This document shows positions 29,458 through 40,923 of a stretch of 64,000 nt of DNA, one piece after another. The position numbers were made by a program, and so were the translations under genes. The number at the start of each line of letters is the position of its first letter. Within the stretch, counting starts at the first letter, position 1. A model generated the notes under the pieces. It saw only the letters and a list, made by a program, of their open reading frames with translations, did no database searches and was not told the origin of the DNA. This DNA comes from Meconema thalassinum (Eukaryota; Arthropoda; Insecta; Orthoptera; Tettigoniidae): the NCBI GenBank assembly GCA_946902985.2, contig OX336388.2, forward strand, positions 1,701,993,978 through 1,702,057,977, in the 5' to 3' direction.

Positions 29458-30700
29458 GTACAATTATGTCCCGATTAACCGAACTTCCAGATTAACAAAA
29501 ACTTGATCAACTGAACGTTCGGATTAACCGAAATTCCGGATTAACAAAAACTCGATCAACAGAACGTCCGGATTACCCTAAATTCCGGATTAACAAATAA
29601 TTGATCAACAGAACGTTCGGATTAACCGAAATTCCAGATTAACAAAAACTCGATCTACAGAACGTCCGGATTAACCGAAATTCCGGATTAACCAAAAGTT
29701 GATCAATAGAACGTCCGGATTAACCGAACGTCCAGATTAACAAAAACTCGATCAACAGAACGTTCGGATCAACCGAAATTCCGGATTTAAAAATACTCGA
29801 TCAACAGAACGTCCAAAATACCGAAATTCTGTATTAACAAAAACTAGATCAACAGAACGTTCGGATTAACCGACATTCCAGATTAACAAAAACTCTATCA
29901 ATAGAACGTCTATATTAACCGAAATTCCAGATTAACAAAAACTCGATCACAGAACGTTCGCATTAACAGAAATTTCGGATTAACAAAAATTCGATCAACA
30001 GAACGTCCGGATTAACCGAACGTCCAGATTAACAATAACTCGATCAACAGAACGTTCAGATTAACCTACATTCCGGATTACCAAAAACTCGATCAGCAGG
30101 ACGTCCGGATTAACCGAAATTCCGGATTAGAAAATCTCGATCAACAGAACGTCCGGATTAACCGAACGTCTAGATTAACAAAAACTCGATCAGCAGAACG
30201 TCCGGATTAACCGAAATTCCGGATTAACAAAAACTCGATCAACAGAACGTCCGGATCAACTGAAATTGCGGATTATCAAAACTCGATCAACAGAACGTAC
30301 GGATTAACCGAAATTCCGATTAACAAAATATCGATGAACAGAAAGTCGGGATTAACCGAACGTCCAGATAAACAAACACTCGATCAATAGAACGTCCGGG
30401 TTAACCGAACGTCCCGATTAACAAAAATCGATCAACAGTACGTTTGGATTAACCGAAATTCCGGATTAACAAAAACTCGATCAACAGAACGTCCGGATTA
30501 ATCGAAATCCAGGATTAACAAAAACTTGATCAACAGGACGTCCGGATTAACCGAACGTCCAGATTAACAAAAACTCGATCAACAGAACGTCCGGGTTAAC
30601 CGAAATTCCGGATTAACAAAAACTTGATCAACAGAACGTTCGGATTAACCGAAAGTCTGGAATAACTGAACTTCCGGATTAACCGAACGTCCGGATTAAT
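29458..30700. repeat. ~49-bp satellite, about 25 copies
   Basis: Units contain 'gaacgtccggattaaccgaa', 'attccggattaac' and 'aaaaactcgatcaaca', with many point changes and one-base indels between units. CGGATTAACCGAA-type words occur twice per unit. The first unit is 'caattatgtcccgattaacc'. GATTAACCGAA-like ends are known from pogo/Tigger transposons, so the array may be an amplified TIR; that origin is inference. Confidence 0.93.
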
Positions 30701-31175
30701 CGAATCGAAAAACAAAAAGATAAAATCTTGTTGTTGTCATTTCATTTGAGGGGATTGGACATCGTGGTCATTTAACTCCATATACAGTACTTTGGTGTGA
30801 GTAGAATTTGTTTGATAATTTGTGTCATAGTTCTGAGCGAACACAGTCATAAACAAGTAATTCCGTGAAGAACTAAACAATGGTCTTTTCCAATAAAATC
30901 TCCCGCCTCCATGCGATGTACTAAATAGCAATAAAGAGCTGAATTACGCACGGATCAAATACGATTCCAATTATAGATAGCTTTAACAAATATATTTATT
31001 TTATATATTTCGTGTCTTTAGTAGTGGCGAAGTTAGGGCTCTCTCTTACAGTACCACGTAATATGGGACCGATACAGAGGAAACAATTTCATGAAATACA
31101 ATAAATAACTTACAAGTTCATTATTATGATCAATAACGAGTAAATTATGTTAATACTAATATTAATGAATAAGCC

Positions 31176-31177
<2 letters not shown>
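30701..31177. other. Mostly unrecognised; partial SINE family 4
   Basis: 'gttgttgtcatttcatttg' and 'gacatcgtggtcatttaa' near 30729-30780 match SINE family 4 tails. Nothing else is identified. Confidence 0.4.

Positions 31178-31213
<36 letters not shown>
31178..31213. repeat. (AAT)n microsatellite at LINE 5' junction
   Basis: About 11 AAT repeats immediately before the truncated LINE; a second (AAT)n lies at its 3' end (32312-32341). Confidence 0.95.
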
Positions 31214-31215
<2 letters not shown>

Positions 31216-32312
31216 GTTCAGAGGAGAGATGTCTGATGCCTTTGAAATCAGGACAGGAGTGAGGCAAGGAGACGGACTGTCACCTGTACTCTTCAACTGT
31301 GTTTTAGAAAAGGTCATCCGAGAATGGCGGAAGGAAATGAAAAATTCAAGGGTAGAAAATGGGGTAAGGCTAGGGAACAAGTATATGAATCTTACAATCG
31401 ACTGTCTAGCCTTTGCAGATGATCTAGTGATCTTTTCAAATTCCATTGATACGGCAGAAGAACAACTTAACCAACTGAAAAATCAAGCACTGAAGGCTGG
31501 GCTTCAAATCTCCTTTGAGAAGAAACAATTCATGACAAACATAAAATCAGCGCCCAGGGAACTGGAGGTCGGACTAGGAAAAGTTCAGAAGGTAGAAAAG
31601 TTTAAATACCTCGGTGAATGGATAGAGCCTAACCTATCAGAGAAAGAAGCCTTCGTGTCACGCATTAATAAAATGGAAATGGCATACAACCTGACTAAAG
31701 ACATCTACAATAAGAGATCGATATCCTTAAACGCCAAAATTAGACATTACTGCACTGTTATTCGACCAGAGGTTCTGTATGCGGCAGAGACTCTAACAAT
31801 GAACAAGAAAGGTCTAATGGAAAAACTAGAGGCGAAAGAAAGGAAGATTTTGAGGAAAATCCTGGGTCCTAGCAAAGAAAACAGCGAGTACAGAAGGCGT
31901 CACAACCACGAATTATACAAGCACGTGGAGAAGATCAGTGACGCGATTCGAAAAAGAAGGATTGCCTTTTATAGCCACCTGACACGAATGAGCCCAGGCA
32001 GGATATAAAAACGGATATTGACGTACTTTCTGGATAAGAAAACCAAAGGGGCATGGTTCACGGAAGTCGAGAAAGATCTACGTGAAATGGAAATTTCCCC
32101 TAAAGATATCCAGGAGCGTGTTCCACTTCGGAAAAAACTACGTACGCACAAAGGTTTCCAGGAAAAGCCGAAGCTGAAGACAGGGAAGGTGTGGTCCCAA
32201 GAGAGAAAAGAACAACACCGGAGACGAATGCGGGAACACTGGGGGGTAGTTAAAGCTCGGAAGAAGAGACAGTTGAACTGACGTGGTCCCTAGTTGGCCG
32301 AATCGAAGAAAG

Positions 32313-32343
<31 letters not shown>
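31214..32343 (+). pseudogene. 5'-truncated RTE-like LINE with one in-frame stop
   Basis: The open frame 31229-32281 begins inside the reverse-transcriptase palm: GVRQGDGLSPVLF, then CLAFADDLVIFS with the catalytic DD pair, then FKYLGEWI. Next come a conserved C-terminal segment (RRRHNHELYKHVEKI, KRRIAFYSHLTRMSP, TYFLDKK) and a basic tail. The frame is broken only by a TAA at 32006-32008; the same frame continues to a stop at 32281. The 3' end is a short UTR and (AAT)n. The endonuclease and N-terminal RT are missing. (AAT)n on both sides suggests insertion into a microsatellite. C-terminal pieces of relatives lie at 21385-21893, 35187-35690 and 62555-62935. Confidence 0.88.
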
Positions 32344-32344
<1 letters not shown>

Positions 32345-33404
32345 TGTCACAAACCTTTCTATAATATCTATATATATTCAACAAGTAATGTTGCCTTAAA
32401 TTTCTTTATTGATTTGATTTTTTTGATAAAGGTAGCAGTTGAATTCGAAAGTCAGTATCAATCAAGAGCAAAAAAAAAGCCGGTTGAGCATGATTGATAG
32501 GAATGGCGAGGGAAGAGCCAAATCGAGTGTTTCGGTTATTATTATGAGGACAAGTAACTAAATTTTGATGATATGTACATGGGGGTGCTTTCATGCAAAA
32601 ATCGATAAATGGATGTACGTACATGAAGTTTACGGTGTCCATCAGGTTTAAGCGAAGCTTGGGGTTACATGGACATCGCATCTTAGGTTAAAAGAAAACA
32701 TTTAAAAGATTTGGTATTTCTGTGTACATTCCTTTAATTTCAATTACTGTAAATCCACATGCCATATGTCAACAGGAAGTGAAACTATATATGGCACAAG
32801 TTAGTCATAAGTTGTGTTAATTATAAATGGGAAACTGTCTGAAGTTGGATCTGAAAACAACATTCTGTTGCTAGCTCGAATTACCAAGAACAGTCAGCAA
32901 GTATTATGCAGCTTGCCACCCACCTGTAACCTGAACTCAGTTAATGAGCTATTGATTTTGTCCCCTAAATTGTATTATTCATGGCCTGATCGACTCAGTG
33001 TACCAACTTTCAACTCCGCTGCACGATACCAAAGCGAATTAAGAATGTTCGCTCCTTCCAACAGTTATATTCAGTATGGGAAAAGTGAAACTGTAGGAAT
33101 GGTTTTATAATTCGAAAGATCAGAGTTTGAATCCCGGCTGCGGTCTCCTTTCCATGTCTATATCAGCTATTCACAATTGTTATTTCTATCCTACAATCGG
33201 GGTTACCATATTTTATACAGTGAAGAAGAGGGCATATTATTATAATTATTATTATTGTTAGTTTTCAGAAGAAAATTTAATGAATTAACACACACTTTGG
33301 TGTTTCATTCATTTAGGAAGTACTTAGGTGTGTAAAATCTATTAAGAGAAATGCTTTTCAGTCAATCAACATCCCATTGGATTGAGAGGGAAATAAAAAT
33401 TATT
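32345..33404. other. No recognisable feature
   Basis: About 1 kb with no conserved frame and no repeat shared with the rest of the window. Confidence 0.4.
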
Positions 33405-34210
33405 TTGACCACCTCTTGACCGTCGCCCCGGTACCCGGATTCCATTCCCGACTCTGCCAAGAAATTTTAATTCTGGTGTGAGGGCTGAAATGGGGTACAC
33501 TCAGCCGCGTGAGGAAAAACTGAGAAGAGGTGGGTTCGATTCCCGCCTCAGCCATCCTGAAGTGGTTTTTCCGTGGTTTCCCCACTTCTACTCCAGGCAA
33601 ATGCTGGTATGGTTCCTGATTTATGGCTGACTCCTTCCCAATTTACAAATACACACAGTAGTACAAACATGACTAAAGCACAGGTTATCACACAATAGTA
33701 CATTATGCAACCAGCCTATAATGGCAATAATTAAGACACGCGTATGCTTATAAAACGAGCGTATGCGAGTTTTATAATTTCCATACGAGTGTCTTAATTA
33801 CCATTATAGGCGAGTTGCATACGACTGTTTATGTTCGACGATAATTATTATAACTATTTTATGTTCGAACATAAATATTCATAATATCTGTCGAGATTTT
33901 GCCAGTTTTATGTACTGAACAGAGTGCATGAGACGCAGTGAATGCCTTGTATTTGACCATGGCCTCCTCGATTACCCTACTATGACACTAGGCCAGGCAG
34001 TGAAATGTAAATTAGAAGGCCGTGGAACTCGTTATCGAATTGGTCAAACAACTGTTTCTTGAGCTCTGATTGGTGGGAGAAACTGTTTCATAATGAAAAA
34101 TAGTGTTATAATGACCATCATTATGATACAGTTTTCTGACATATAATAGTCAGGGTCGAACATAAATTACATATGCACACACATGGGGACTATGCGACCA
34201 CATTTACACA
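33405..34210 (+). mobile_element. SINE family 4, plus copy interrupted by a MITE
   Basis: The tRNA-like part at the left has 'cccggattccattcccgac' as box B. The body blocks are 'cactcagccgcgtgaggaaa', 'tgggttcgattcccgcctc' and 'ccgtggtttcccc', ending 'aggttatcacacaa' at 33695. The tail 'gcacacacatggggactatg' resumes at ~34174 after the inserted element. Confidence 0.75.
33696..34172. mobile_element. MITE family B, copy 1
   Basis: Ends TAGTACATTATG and CATAAATTAC are imperfect inverted repeats. Just inside the left end is a long hairpin, 'gcctataatggcaataatta' against 'taattaccattataggc' (33717-33806). The second copy is 50521-51002. No ORF; superfamily not assignable. Confidence 0.72.
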
Positions 34211-34304
34211 AATTCCCCACGGCGTGGTGGGCTCATTTTCAACTCTTAGGCTTTAACGTATGTTCGCCTTATGAAAAGGTATTCTGAACCCTTGAGAACT
34301 GGCG

Positions 34305-34920
34305 TTAAAAATATAACACGAGGACTGGCGCCGGGTCATTTTGACCCATAGTGTGTCACTCCCTTTTTGCCGTAGTCGTACGTATTTTAATGAAGTAATT
34401 TTACACCTGGCGTCTTCCTAGAACTATTCACAATATAAAATGAGGTTTATTTATATTTTTCAAATTTAACGTGCAGAAAAATGACAATAATTTTCTTAAC
34501 AGTAGATTGGCCTTGCTAGTGGTGGCAAAGCAGTCATCTTTATTTTTTCGAACAAAGGAGCTGATGACCAAGTTGTCAGACCCTAAAGACGGATCAACAA
34601 GAACGTAAGCTATGCGATTGTGCTCCACCAAAATAGGTGGAATTTCCCCCTTACGCTTTACAAATTGCCCCGAGTAACGTAAGCCGAAAATTGTCACGCG
34701 AGGACTGGCGCCATGGGTAAATCTGACCCGACCGTAAATAATATAGAAATAAGACGAGTGTTCAAAAAGCTATGGACATGTTTCTTTTCCAGGTTGAAGT
34801 TCATGGATAGGAAGGAAGGTAGAGTAAGCTACAGGAAATAAGGGCTGACCAAAACGAAAATATACGGCATTATTTAAGACTCGGGTCAAAAATACCCAAG
34901 CGCCAGTCCTCGCGGGTGAA
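34305..34920. mobile_element. piggyBac-like MITE, copy 2
   Basis: Left TTAA at 34305, right TGAA at 34917 (a diverged TTAA). Inverted ACGAGGACTGGCGCCGGG and GCGCCAGTCCTCGCGGG ends carry GGGTCATTTTGACCC and GGGTCAAAAATACCC motifs. It is the longer form of copy 1, with ~110 extra bp near 34413-34520. No transposase. Confidence 0.7.
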
Positions 34921-35180
34921 ATTACTCCTAAGACTCTAAAATATAATGTTTGATTCAGACAATTGACAATAGAATGCGTGATCATCGCCAAGTCATTCCA
35001 AGCCATAGACCGTATAGCGTTCCAAAGCATAAGCTACATCAGAGTTGGGTGCGAATGCTTGTGATCACCTGCCCGGAATGCATGAAATCCAGGTTCGATT
35101 CTTTAGGGCAGACATTCTCAACCTTTATGAGACTGTGAACACCACCTTCATATCATACCAAGTACCATTATATCGAAAAT

Positions 35181-35186
<6 letters not shown>

Positions 35187-35219
<33 letters not shown>

Positions 35220-35690
35220 CAGAGTAAATGCCGAGTACAGGAGACAGCATAACAACGAATTCTACCTGCACATTGAGAGGATAACAGACACCATTCGAAA
35301 AAGGAGGATTCAATTTTATGGCCACATAACACGCATGAGCTCGCAGAGACAACCAACAAGATATTTTCCTACTTACTTAACAAGAAAACCAAGGGATCCT
35401 GGTTCATCGAAGTTGAAAAAGATCTTCGAGAAATTGGAATCACACTTGAAGACATCCAAGAACGTGCACCTCCCCAGAGAAGACTTCGAGCATACAAGAG
35501 CTTCCAAGAAAAGCCAAAATTGAAAGCTGGCAAGAAGTGGACTGATGAAAGAAAGGAGGCTCACAGGACGCGAATGCGAGAATATCGGGGAAGAGTTGCA
35601 GCTCTAGGGTGCAAACGGTTGAAGTAACGTAGTCCACAGCAGGCCGAAAGAAAGAAAGAAAGAAAGAAAGAAGGAATAATAATAATGCAA
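35187..35690 (+). pseudogene. RTE-like LINE C-terminal fragment
   Basis: Follows an (AAT)n run. The plus-strand frames read RRRIQFYGHITRMS-type, FFTYLLNKKTKGSWF-like and KKWTDERKEAHRTRMREY segments, the C terminus of the same LINE as 31214-32343. They are broken by frameshifts and followed by (GAAA)n (35647-35676) and 'ggaataataataatg'. Dead. Confidence 0.75.
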
Positions 35691-36028
35691 CAAACATGCT
35701 ACTCTCTTTCCTTTTCCTATCTCTCTCTTCCTCCGAAGTGCTGAGATAGCTAGGGTTTCTCCGTTCACCAGGCATGCTGCAACTGTTTGCATGACTCAAG
35801 CAGATAAGATGCGTTTCCGTGCGGACAGTCAAGTCGAATCAGCATCATTCGTGTTACTCATAAAGCAGGGATACCCCATCATGGCTTACTGTAGATAGTC
35901 TACTATTTCACAAAATGTTAAAGTTTACGACGTTATTAAAATACAGTATTTATAAATACGTAAATAGGTATTTTAATGTATGTGTCAATGCGGATAACTT
36001 TCATAAGTTAGGCCTATGATGTACTTCG

Positions 36029-36340
36029 TAGGCGGCTTCCGCGGCGTAGTTGGTAGCATGCTGAGCTTCTATGCCCAAGATCGCGTGTTCAAACCCGGCC
36101 GAAGTCGTCGGATTTTTAACAGCGTTAAAAATCCCTCAGTATGCCTTCCTTCGGAGGGGAAGTAAAGCCACCGGGCCCATGCTCTACATTTATGACATGT
36201 ATAGGAACCTTCCCCTAACTACAATTGTGTGGAGCAAAATTTGTAGATTAACGCTCTATAAGTTCCAAAGTTCGTCGCCAGGTGCCGGTTGTGGTGGCAT
36301 CTAGTAGCCAAGTTCGCGGCTAGGTGTCGTAGGCGGTAGC
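36029..36340 (+). mobile_element. tRNA-derived SINE, family 8
   Basis: Head 'tccgcggcgtagttggtagc' (box A) and GTGTTCAAACCCGG (box B), followed by 'agcgttaaaaatccctcag'. One copy only. Confidence 0.65.
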
Positions 36341-36690
36341 ATTTGGTTTCAAAAGTAGGAACTACTTGAAATTGATCGTCTGCAGTCCTTACCTGAATTA
36401 CAGATAACACACATACAGTCATCACAATTAACACCGGTTATCAGACAGATTGTACACACACCCAAAGTACACGGGGCTACATGACCGCGTTGTCGCAGCC
36501 CCTAAACTGAGGAACCAACCAACGATGTACTTCATATTATCAATGTCAATGTTTTTAACTGTCAAAGCTTGTAATGAAAACACTATTATTCTGGTTCGTG
36601 CAACAAAATGTGAATGGATCTCAGGAGAGCTCGCTCGTGTGACAAAAGCACCAAATTTCATTTAAAGAGCACCAGGTTGAGAACGCCTGG

Positions 36691-37190
36691 TCTAGACGGC
36701 GGTGTAATTTTCAACACACATGCTTCAAAGAAAAAGATGTTTCATTAATCTTTATGACTGCAGTGCATTGCCTATACTCACAGTAGAGACCCACTTCTGC
36801 TTGTATTCTTGGACCTGTCAACTCCGGTAAGAAGCCTGGAGAATCGATTACGTAGCAATCCATTCTGTGAACTAGTCTAATATTGGTTAGTAAATGCACT
36901 TTATTAGAAGCATCTTAAATGACAAGAACAGTTGGACAATTAACTCTTCGCATTAATTTCTTATGAACACTCTATGAAATTAAACTGAATACGTAAATTT
37001 GCTGCCATAAAAGATTCAACAAATTCACTTTTATTTAATTACACTTCAGTGTATATCTACCCTGTTTCAACTGGGTCGGGAATGAGTTTCTATGTGACCG
37101 GTGGTTTTTATTGCCGGATTCCTTTTCTGACTCCAACTTCATATGAGGATCTAATGAATGAATGAAGATGAATGAAAATAGGCAAGTAAT
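36691..37190. other. No recognisable feature
   Basis: No coding or repeat signal. Confidence 0.4.
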
Positions 37191-37324
37191 TGAAAGGAAG
37201 TGTCCATGGCCTATTACTGTTGAAGGTACCGTCCCAGCATGTACCTGGAGTTAATATTGGGAAGCATTTCAAGGATTGCTGACGTGGTAGTGGGTATCGA
37301 GCCCACTCGTTGATCGAGCTTAAA

Positions 37325-37500
37325 GAAAGGAAACTTTTAGTTTTAAGTGACCGTTAATCTCGTGATCATGAGAAACAGGACCTTCTTCTTTACATGGAAT
37401 CTGAACCATAGGAGGTGAATTTTCACTTCGAAAATCTTACATTGATTAATTGGTGAGAAGCAAGCAGCTTGACCTCTGAGCCAACACGCTCCTCGCTTTT
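37325..37500 (-). mobile_element. SINE family 6, copy 2
   Basis: 'gtgaccgttaatctcgtgat', 'tttacatggaatctgaacc' and the tRNA-like 'ttgacctctgagccaacacg' end match the copy at 54927-55120. Confidence 0.65.
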
Positions 37501-37770
37501 GGTTTGTTGTTGTTAATTAATTTTAGGGGCTTGGGGCATCTTGAGTATTTGCCTCGTGTACTTGGGAGTATGTTGAACGTTTTTGATAACCTGTGTTTCT
37601 GTTAAGGTTTTAGAATTGTGTGTAGCTGTATTTGGGATAGGGATGGGATAGGTGCCTCATGAATAAATTGCCTGCCATTTGCCTGGAGGGAGTGTTGAAA
37701 ATCCTGAAACTATACCTCGCTCATGAGATTCTGCAGTCCTCCCCAGCGCCAGCGGTCGTAGTGCACGATT
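37501..37770 (-). repeat. Diverged SINE family 4 fragment
   Basis: 'tgataacctgtgtttctgt', 'gtgtgtagctgtatttggg' and a later 'aagcgccagc-gt' tail resemble the family with many changes. Confidence 0.45.
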
Positions 37771-38060
37771 TAACGCCCCACTGGGTCACTTTTGGTTTAA
37801 TTATATCTCAACTCTAGGTCATATTGTTAACTGTGAAACGTGTTGTATGTCAGTTGTATGTTTTGTATAGCAACGCTAATGATTGTACAAAAATTGCGCC
37901 CAGGGAAAATAGCGTCCACTGAGAAATGTGCGTAAATTACCGTCTAGAAATTGTCATTGTGATTACCGACCCCAAAGAGTCACAACTGAACCAACTTGAG
38001 GCGTAGTTTTGCATTCCATATTCTTGGGGCCAGATGTTTGTCTTGATCTTGAAACCAAAA

Positions 38061-39464
38061 TATATACGGAGGTTGGGTCATAAGTCATGGCAACTGTTTT
38101 GTTTCTCACGAACAGGGGACAGCACGGAAAATCTACGACATGCATTTGGATACGTACAGTATGCACTTGCGTAGGATGCCACTAGATGGTGTATATAAAC
38201 AACAGTGTAGGTCTGAGCATGTCCCCAAGTTCAGCGTGTGAGTGAGAGCGTCACACAATGGAAGTCAACAAGCAGGAGCAACGATCGCATATTAAAATCG
38301 CAGTTATCCGTGGAAGAAATGCACGCCAATGCCATGCAGAGCTGCAGGAAGCATTAGGTGTGCATGCCATGCCCTTTAGAACAGTTGCGAGGTGGGTGGA
38401 GACGTTAAACGGAGTAGAGTATCATCTGCCGGTTTGCCTCGCCCAGGCCGTCCAGTGTCCATGGACAAAGATGTACGGATAATTGTGATCGATCAGTGTT
38501 TACAGGAGGACAGACGCTGGACTATAGTGGCATTGCAAGAACATACAGCAATACGGCGCATTTACACAAGAACCTACAGATGCGTAAAATGTGTGCAAAG
38601 TGGGTGCCTCATCACTTAACGGAGGTACAGAACTAGACTCGTTACGAAACATGTCGCATCAATCTGGAGAGGTTTCAGCAGAAAGGACAAGCCATGTTGA
38701 AGAATCGCATTATTGCAGTCGATGAAACATGGGCACGTGCTTATGAACCTGAACTGAAGAGGCAGTCAAGTGAATGGCGTCGTCAGGGGTCACCACGGAG
38801 ACACAAGGTTCGACAAAATCCGTCGCCCAATACGTTTCTGGTCATCCTCGCATACGATGTGCAAGGTGTTCTTGTGTGTCATCCAGTGCGTGAGGGGCAC
38901 ACTGTCAATGCAGTGTAGTACAATTCCTTTTTGTTGTAACAATTGCGCCGTGCAGTGCGTACCTAACTTTCTGATCGTTTGGACGACGCCATAATCCTAC
39001 ACGATAACGCGACAGCTCACACAGTAGCCATCGTTCAGCGTCGCTTACAACGGTGGGGATGGGAGGTTCTTCCACAGCCACCTTATTCGCCTGATCTGAG
39101 CCAATGTGAATGTGATCTAATCCCCAAAGTCAAGAAGCCACTACGTGGACGACGGTTTGCTAACAAAGAAGACATCGTAACAACATTTCGAAGGGAGGTG
39201 TTACACGTTAGCGATACACATGCAGCGAATAGTATTCAGCGCCTGCCCCACCGCTGGCATCGCACAGTATTTGCTGTCTATACCATAATAAAACAATGTT
39301 TACCAATGGCCTGTGTTCTGTCACTTACCTACGCCTACGAGCATCTCCTGACGTCAGAATTTACCTTCAGGCTCTATGTAGATCTATACGTACATGCCCT
39401 ATATTTCCAAATGCATATAGTAGAATTTATGTGTTGTCTCCTGTTCGCGACCTTCGTATATATA
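38061..39464 (+). mobile_element. Decayed mariner transposon
   Basis: Inverted ends start ATATATACGGAGGTTG on the left and ATATATACGAAGGTCG on the right (read inward). Further in, both carry 'cgaacaggrgaca' and 'atgcatttgga' at matching order, but the left end has about 33 extra bases, including 'tcataagtcatggcaact'. It sits in TA-rich sequence as expected for TA-targeting mariners. The transposase inside is broken. Confidence 0.82.
38258..39290 (+). pseudogene. Mariner transposase pseudogene
   Basis: Starts at an ATG with EQRSHIKIAVIRGRNARQCH, a mariner N-terminal helix-turn-helix. The frame then shifts (LPRPGRPVSMDKD in the next frame from ~38430), is lost near 38620, and returns as IIAVDETWARAYEPELKRQS, with the first catalytic Asp in DETW. 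After another break it gives IILHDNATAH (second Asp) and PPYSPDLSQCECDLIP. Counting 34 residues from the second Asp lands on the Glu of CEC, where mariners have Asp, so the third catalytic residue is changed. With several frame breaks it cannot make active enzyme. Confidence 0.88.
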
Positions 39465-39479
39465 AAGAAACAAAAATAA

Positions 39480-39759
39480 GGTAAATATATGACGATGCTT
39501 GTAAGCTGATTTTAACCACGCCTTAATGTCGAAAGATTACTATTGACATTGAGCCAGTTCGAATCCTGGATACAGTGTGATCAGTTCATTAATTTAACAT
39601 CTATATAAATAATATCCCGTTTTTTATGTAATATTTTACTGTAAATTTAATAGAAGGCATTATTAGAGTTTTAATACAAATTTGTAAAAGAAATTCACTG
39701 AGTACGCAGGCTTTCTGCAACGGGGGTATTTTGAATGATTAATCCAGGTTAAATCTGGA
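39480..39759. other. No recognisable feature
   Basis: AT-rich; possibly part of a decayed Penelope terminal repeat. Confidence 0.35.
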
Positions 39760-39815
39760 AACATTTCAAGTACATGTGTTTCGGCCATCGGCTCATCAGG
39801 CATATTTGGGGCGGA
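39760..39815 (-). ncRNA. Degenerate hammerhead-like motif
   Basis: On the minus strand CTGATGAG, a short GCC/GGC stem, GAAA and ACACATGTA occur in hammerhead order. However, stem II is shortened and stem I cannot pair (AUGC against CUUG). It is probably a decayed relative of 281-331 in a Penelope terminal repeat. Confidence 0.35.
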
Positions 39816-39959
39816 AAAAGGAATGTCTAGACCCTTTTAAATTTATTCGAGCACCGGAGTAGTTCCGTATCAGCCACAAATACTCCAGGTAGAGACCGTG
39901 CTAGGTGCGATTTACATTGGGCACGATTTACAGGACACCACGCTAATAGACTACAGTGT

Positions 39960-40480
39960 TCACATTTCATGATTCATTTAGAGACTTTGAGACATCGCGG
40001 TCATGTAATGTAGCCCAGGAAACTAGGGTATGCGTGGAATGTGTTTGATAACCAGTGTGAAAGTGGAGGCTGTGCTATGTGTATTTGTAATCAGCGCTAG
40101 AAGATCTGAATCTAAGTACTATCCCGCAATTTACTAGTAGAAATGAAAACCCATGGAAAACCACTTCTAGGAACTAGTCGAATGTCGGTTAGTAAATTCG
40201 CTTAGAAGCCTCTTAAATGAAATAGGTCCATCTCCTGGTGTAGAGCATTCTTGGTTGCTTACCCAGGTCCAGTTTCGAATCCAGGGTATGTCAAGAAATT
40301 ATATTCTGGTCTGAGGGCTGGAACGGGGTACACTTAGCCTCGTGAGGCAAAACTGAGAATGGGTGACTGCGATTCCCACCTCAGCCATCTTTGAAATGGT
40401 TTTCTGTGGTTTCTCACAGCACTCCAGGAAAATGCTGGGATGGTTCCTAACTTAAGGCCACGGCCTTGGTTTCTAGAACA
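39960..40480. repeat. Inverted pair of SINE family 4 halves
   Basis: 39960-40195 reads in minus orientation ('gagacatcgcggtcatgtaa', 'gataaccagtgtgaaagtgg'). 40225-40480 reads in plus orientation ('cagtttcgaatccag' box B, 'cacttagcctcgtgaggca', 'gcgattcccacctcagcc'). Both are diverged. Confidence 0.6.
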
Positions 40481-40923
40481 TTGAATGATAATAACAATGT
40501 GCTTATAACCATACAATGTATGTCTATTGTTTTCTGTTGGGAGATTATGGAACTTTACATAGTTTTGTACGCCAATCATAAAGTAGGCTATATTTTACAA
40601 TACCCATGACTGCAAGTGGCTTATAACTGATGTTTGGATCATTCTAATATGCTTGTAACATCCCTCGTTAATTGCATTGTTACTTCTTGTTCCTAATAGA
40701 AATTTATCTGCTTGTTTCAGGTAAGTACGCAGATTACTCACTATTATGAAGATTGGTTGGTAAGTCGAAACTTGATTGTGGTTTGTTTATGTTTATTTTT
40801 TCTCATTGTTACAAAGTGGCTTACGGTTTATTGATCATTTCACTGTTCAGTATTATCAAGAAATAACGTATAACTCCCTTTTGGTGAAAATGCCAATTTC
40901 TTGGGAATTTGATTGGATATGAA
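40481..40923. other. No recognisable feature
   Basis: AT-rich, no repeat match. Confidence 0.35.

Larger units (their letters stand above)
35109..36690. mobile_element. hAT-like remnant holding other insertions
   Basis: Left end CAGACATTCTCAACC (35109) and right end GGTTGAGAACGCCTG (36676-36690) are inverted repeats with a few mismatches. CAG-GnnTTCTCAACC ends fit hAT. The 8-bp flanks match poorly. Most of the interior is later insertions: a LINE tail (35187-35690), a SINE (36029-36340) and a SINE family 4 end (~36400-36490). Confidence 0.5.
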
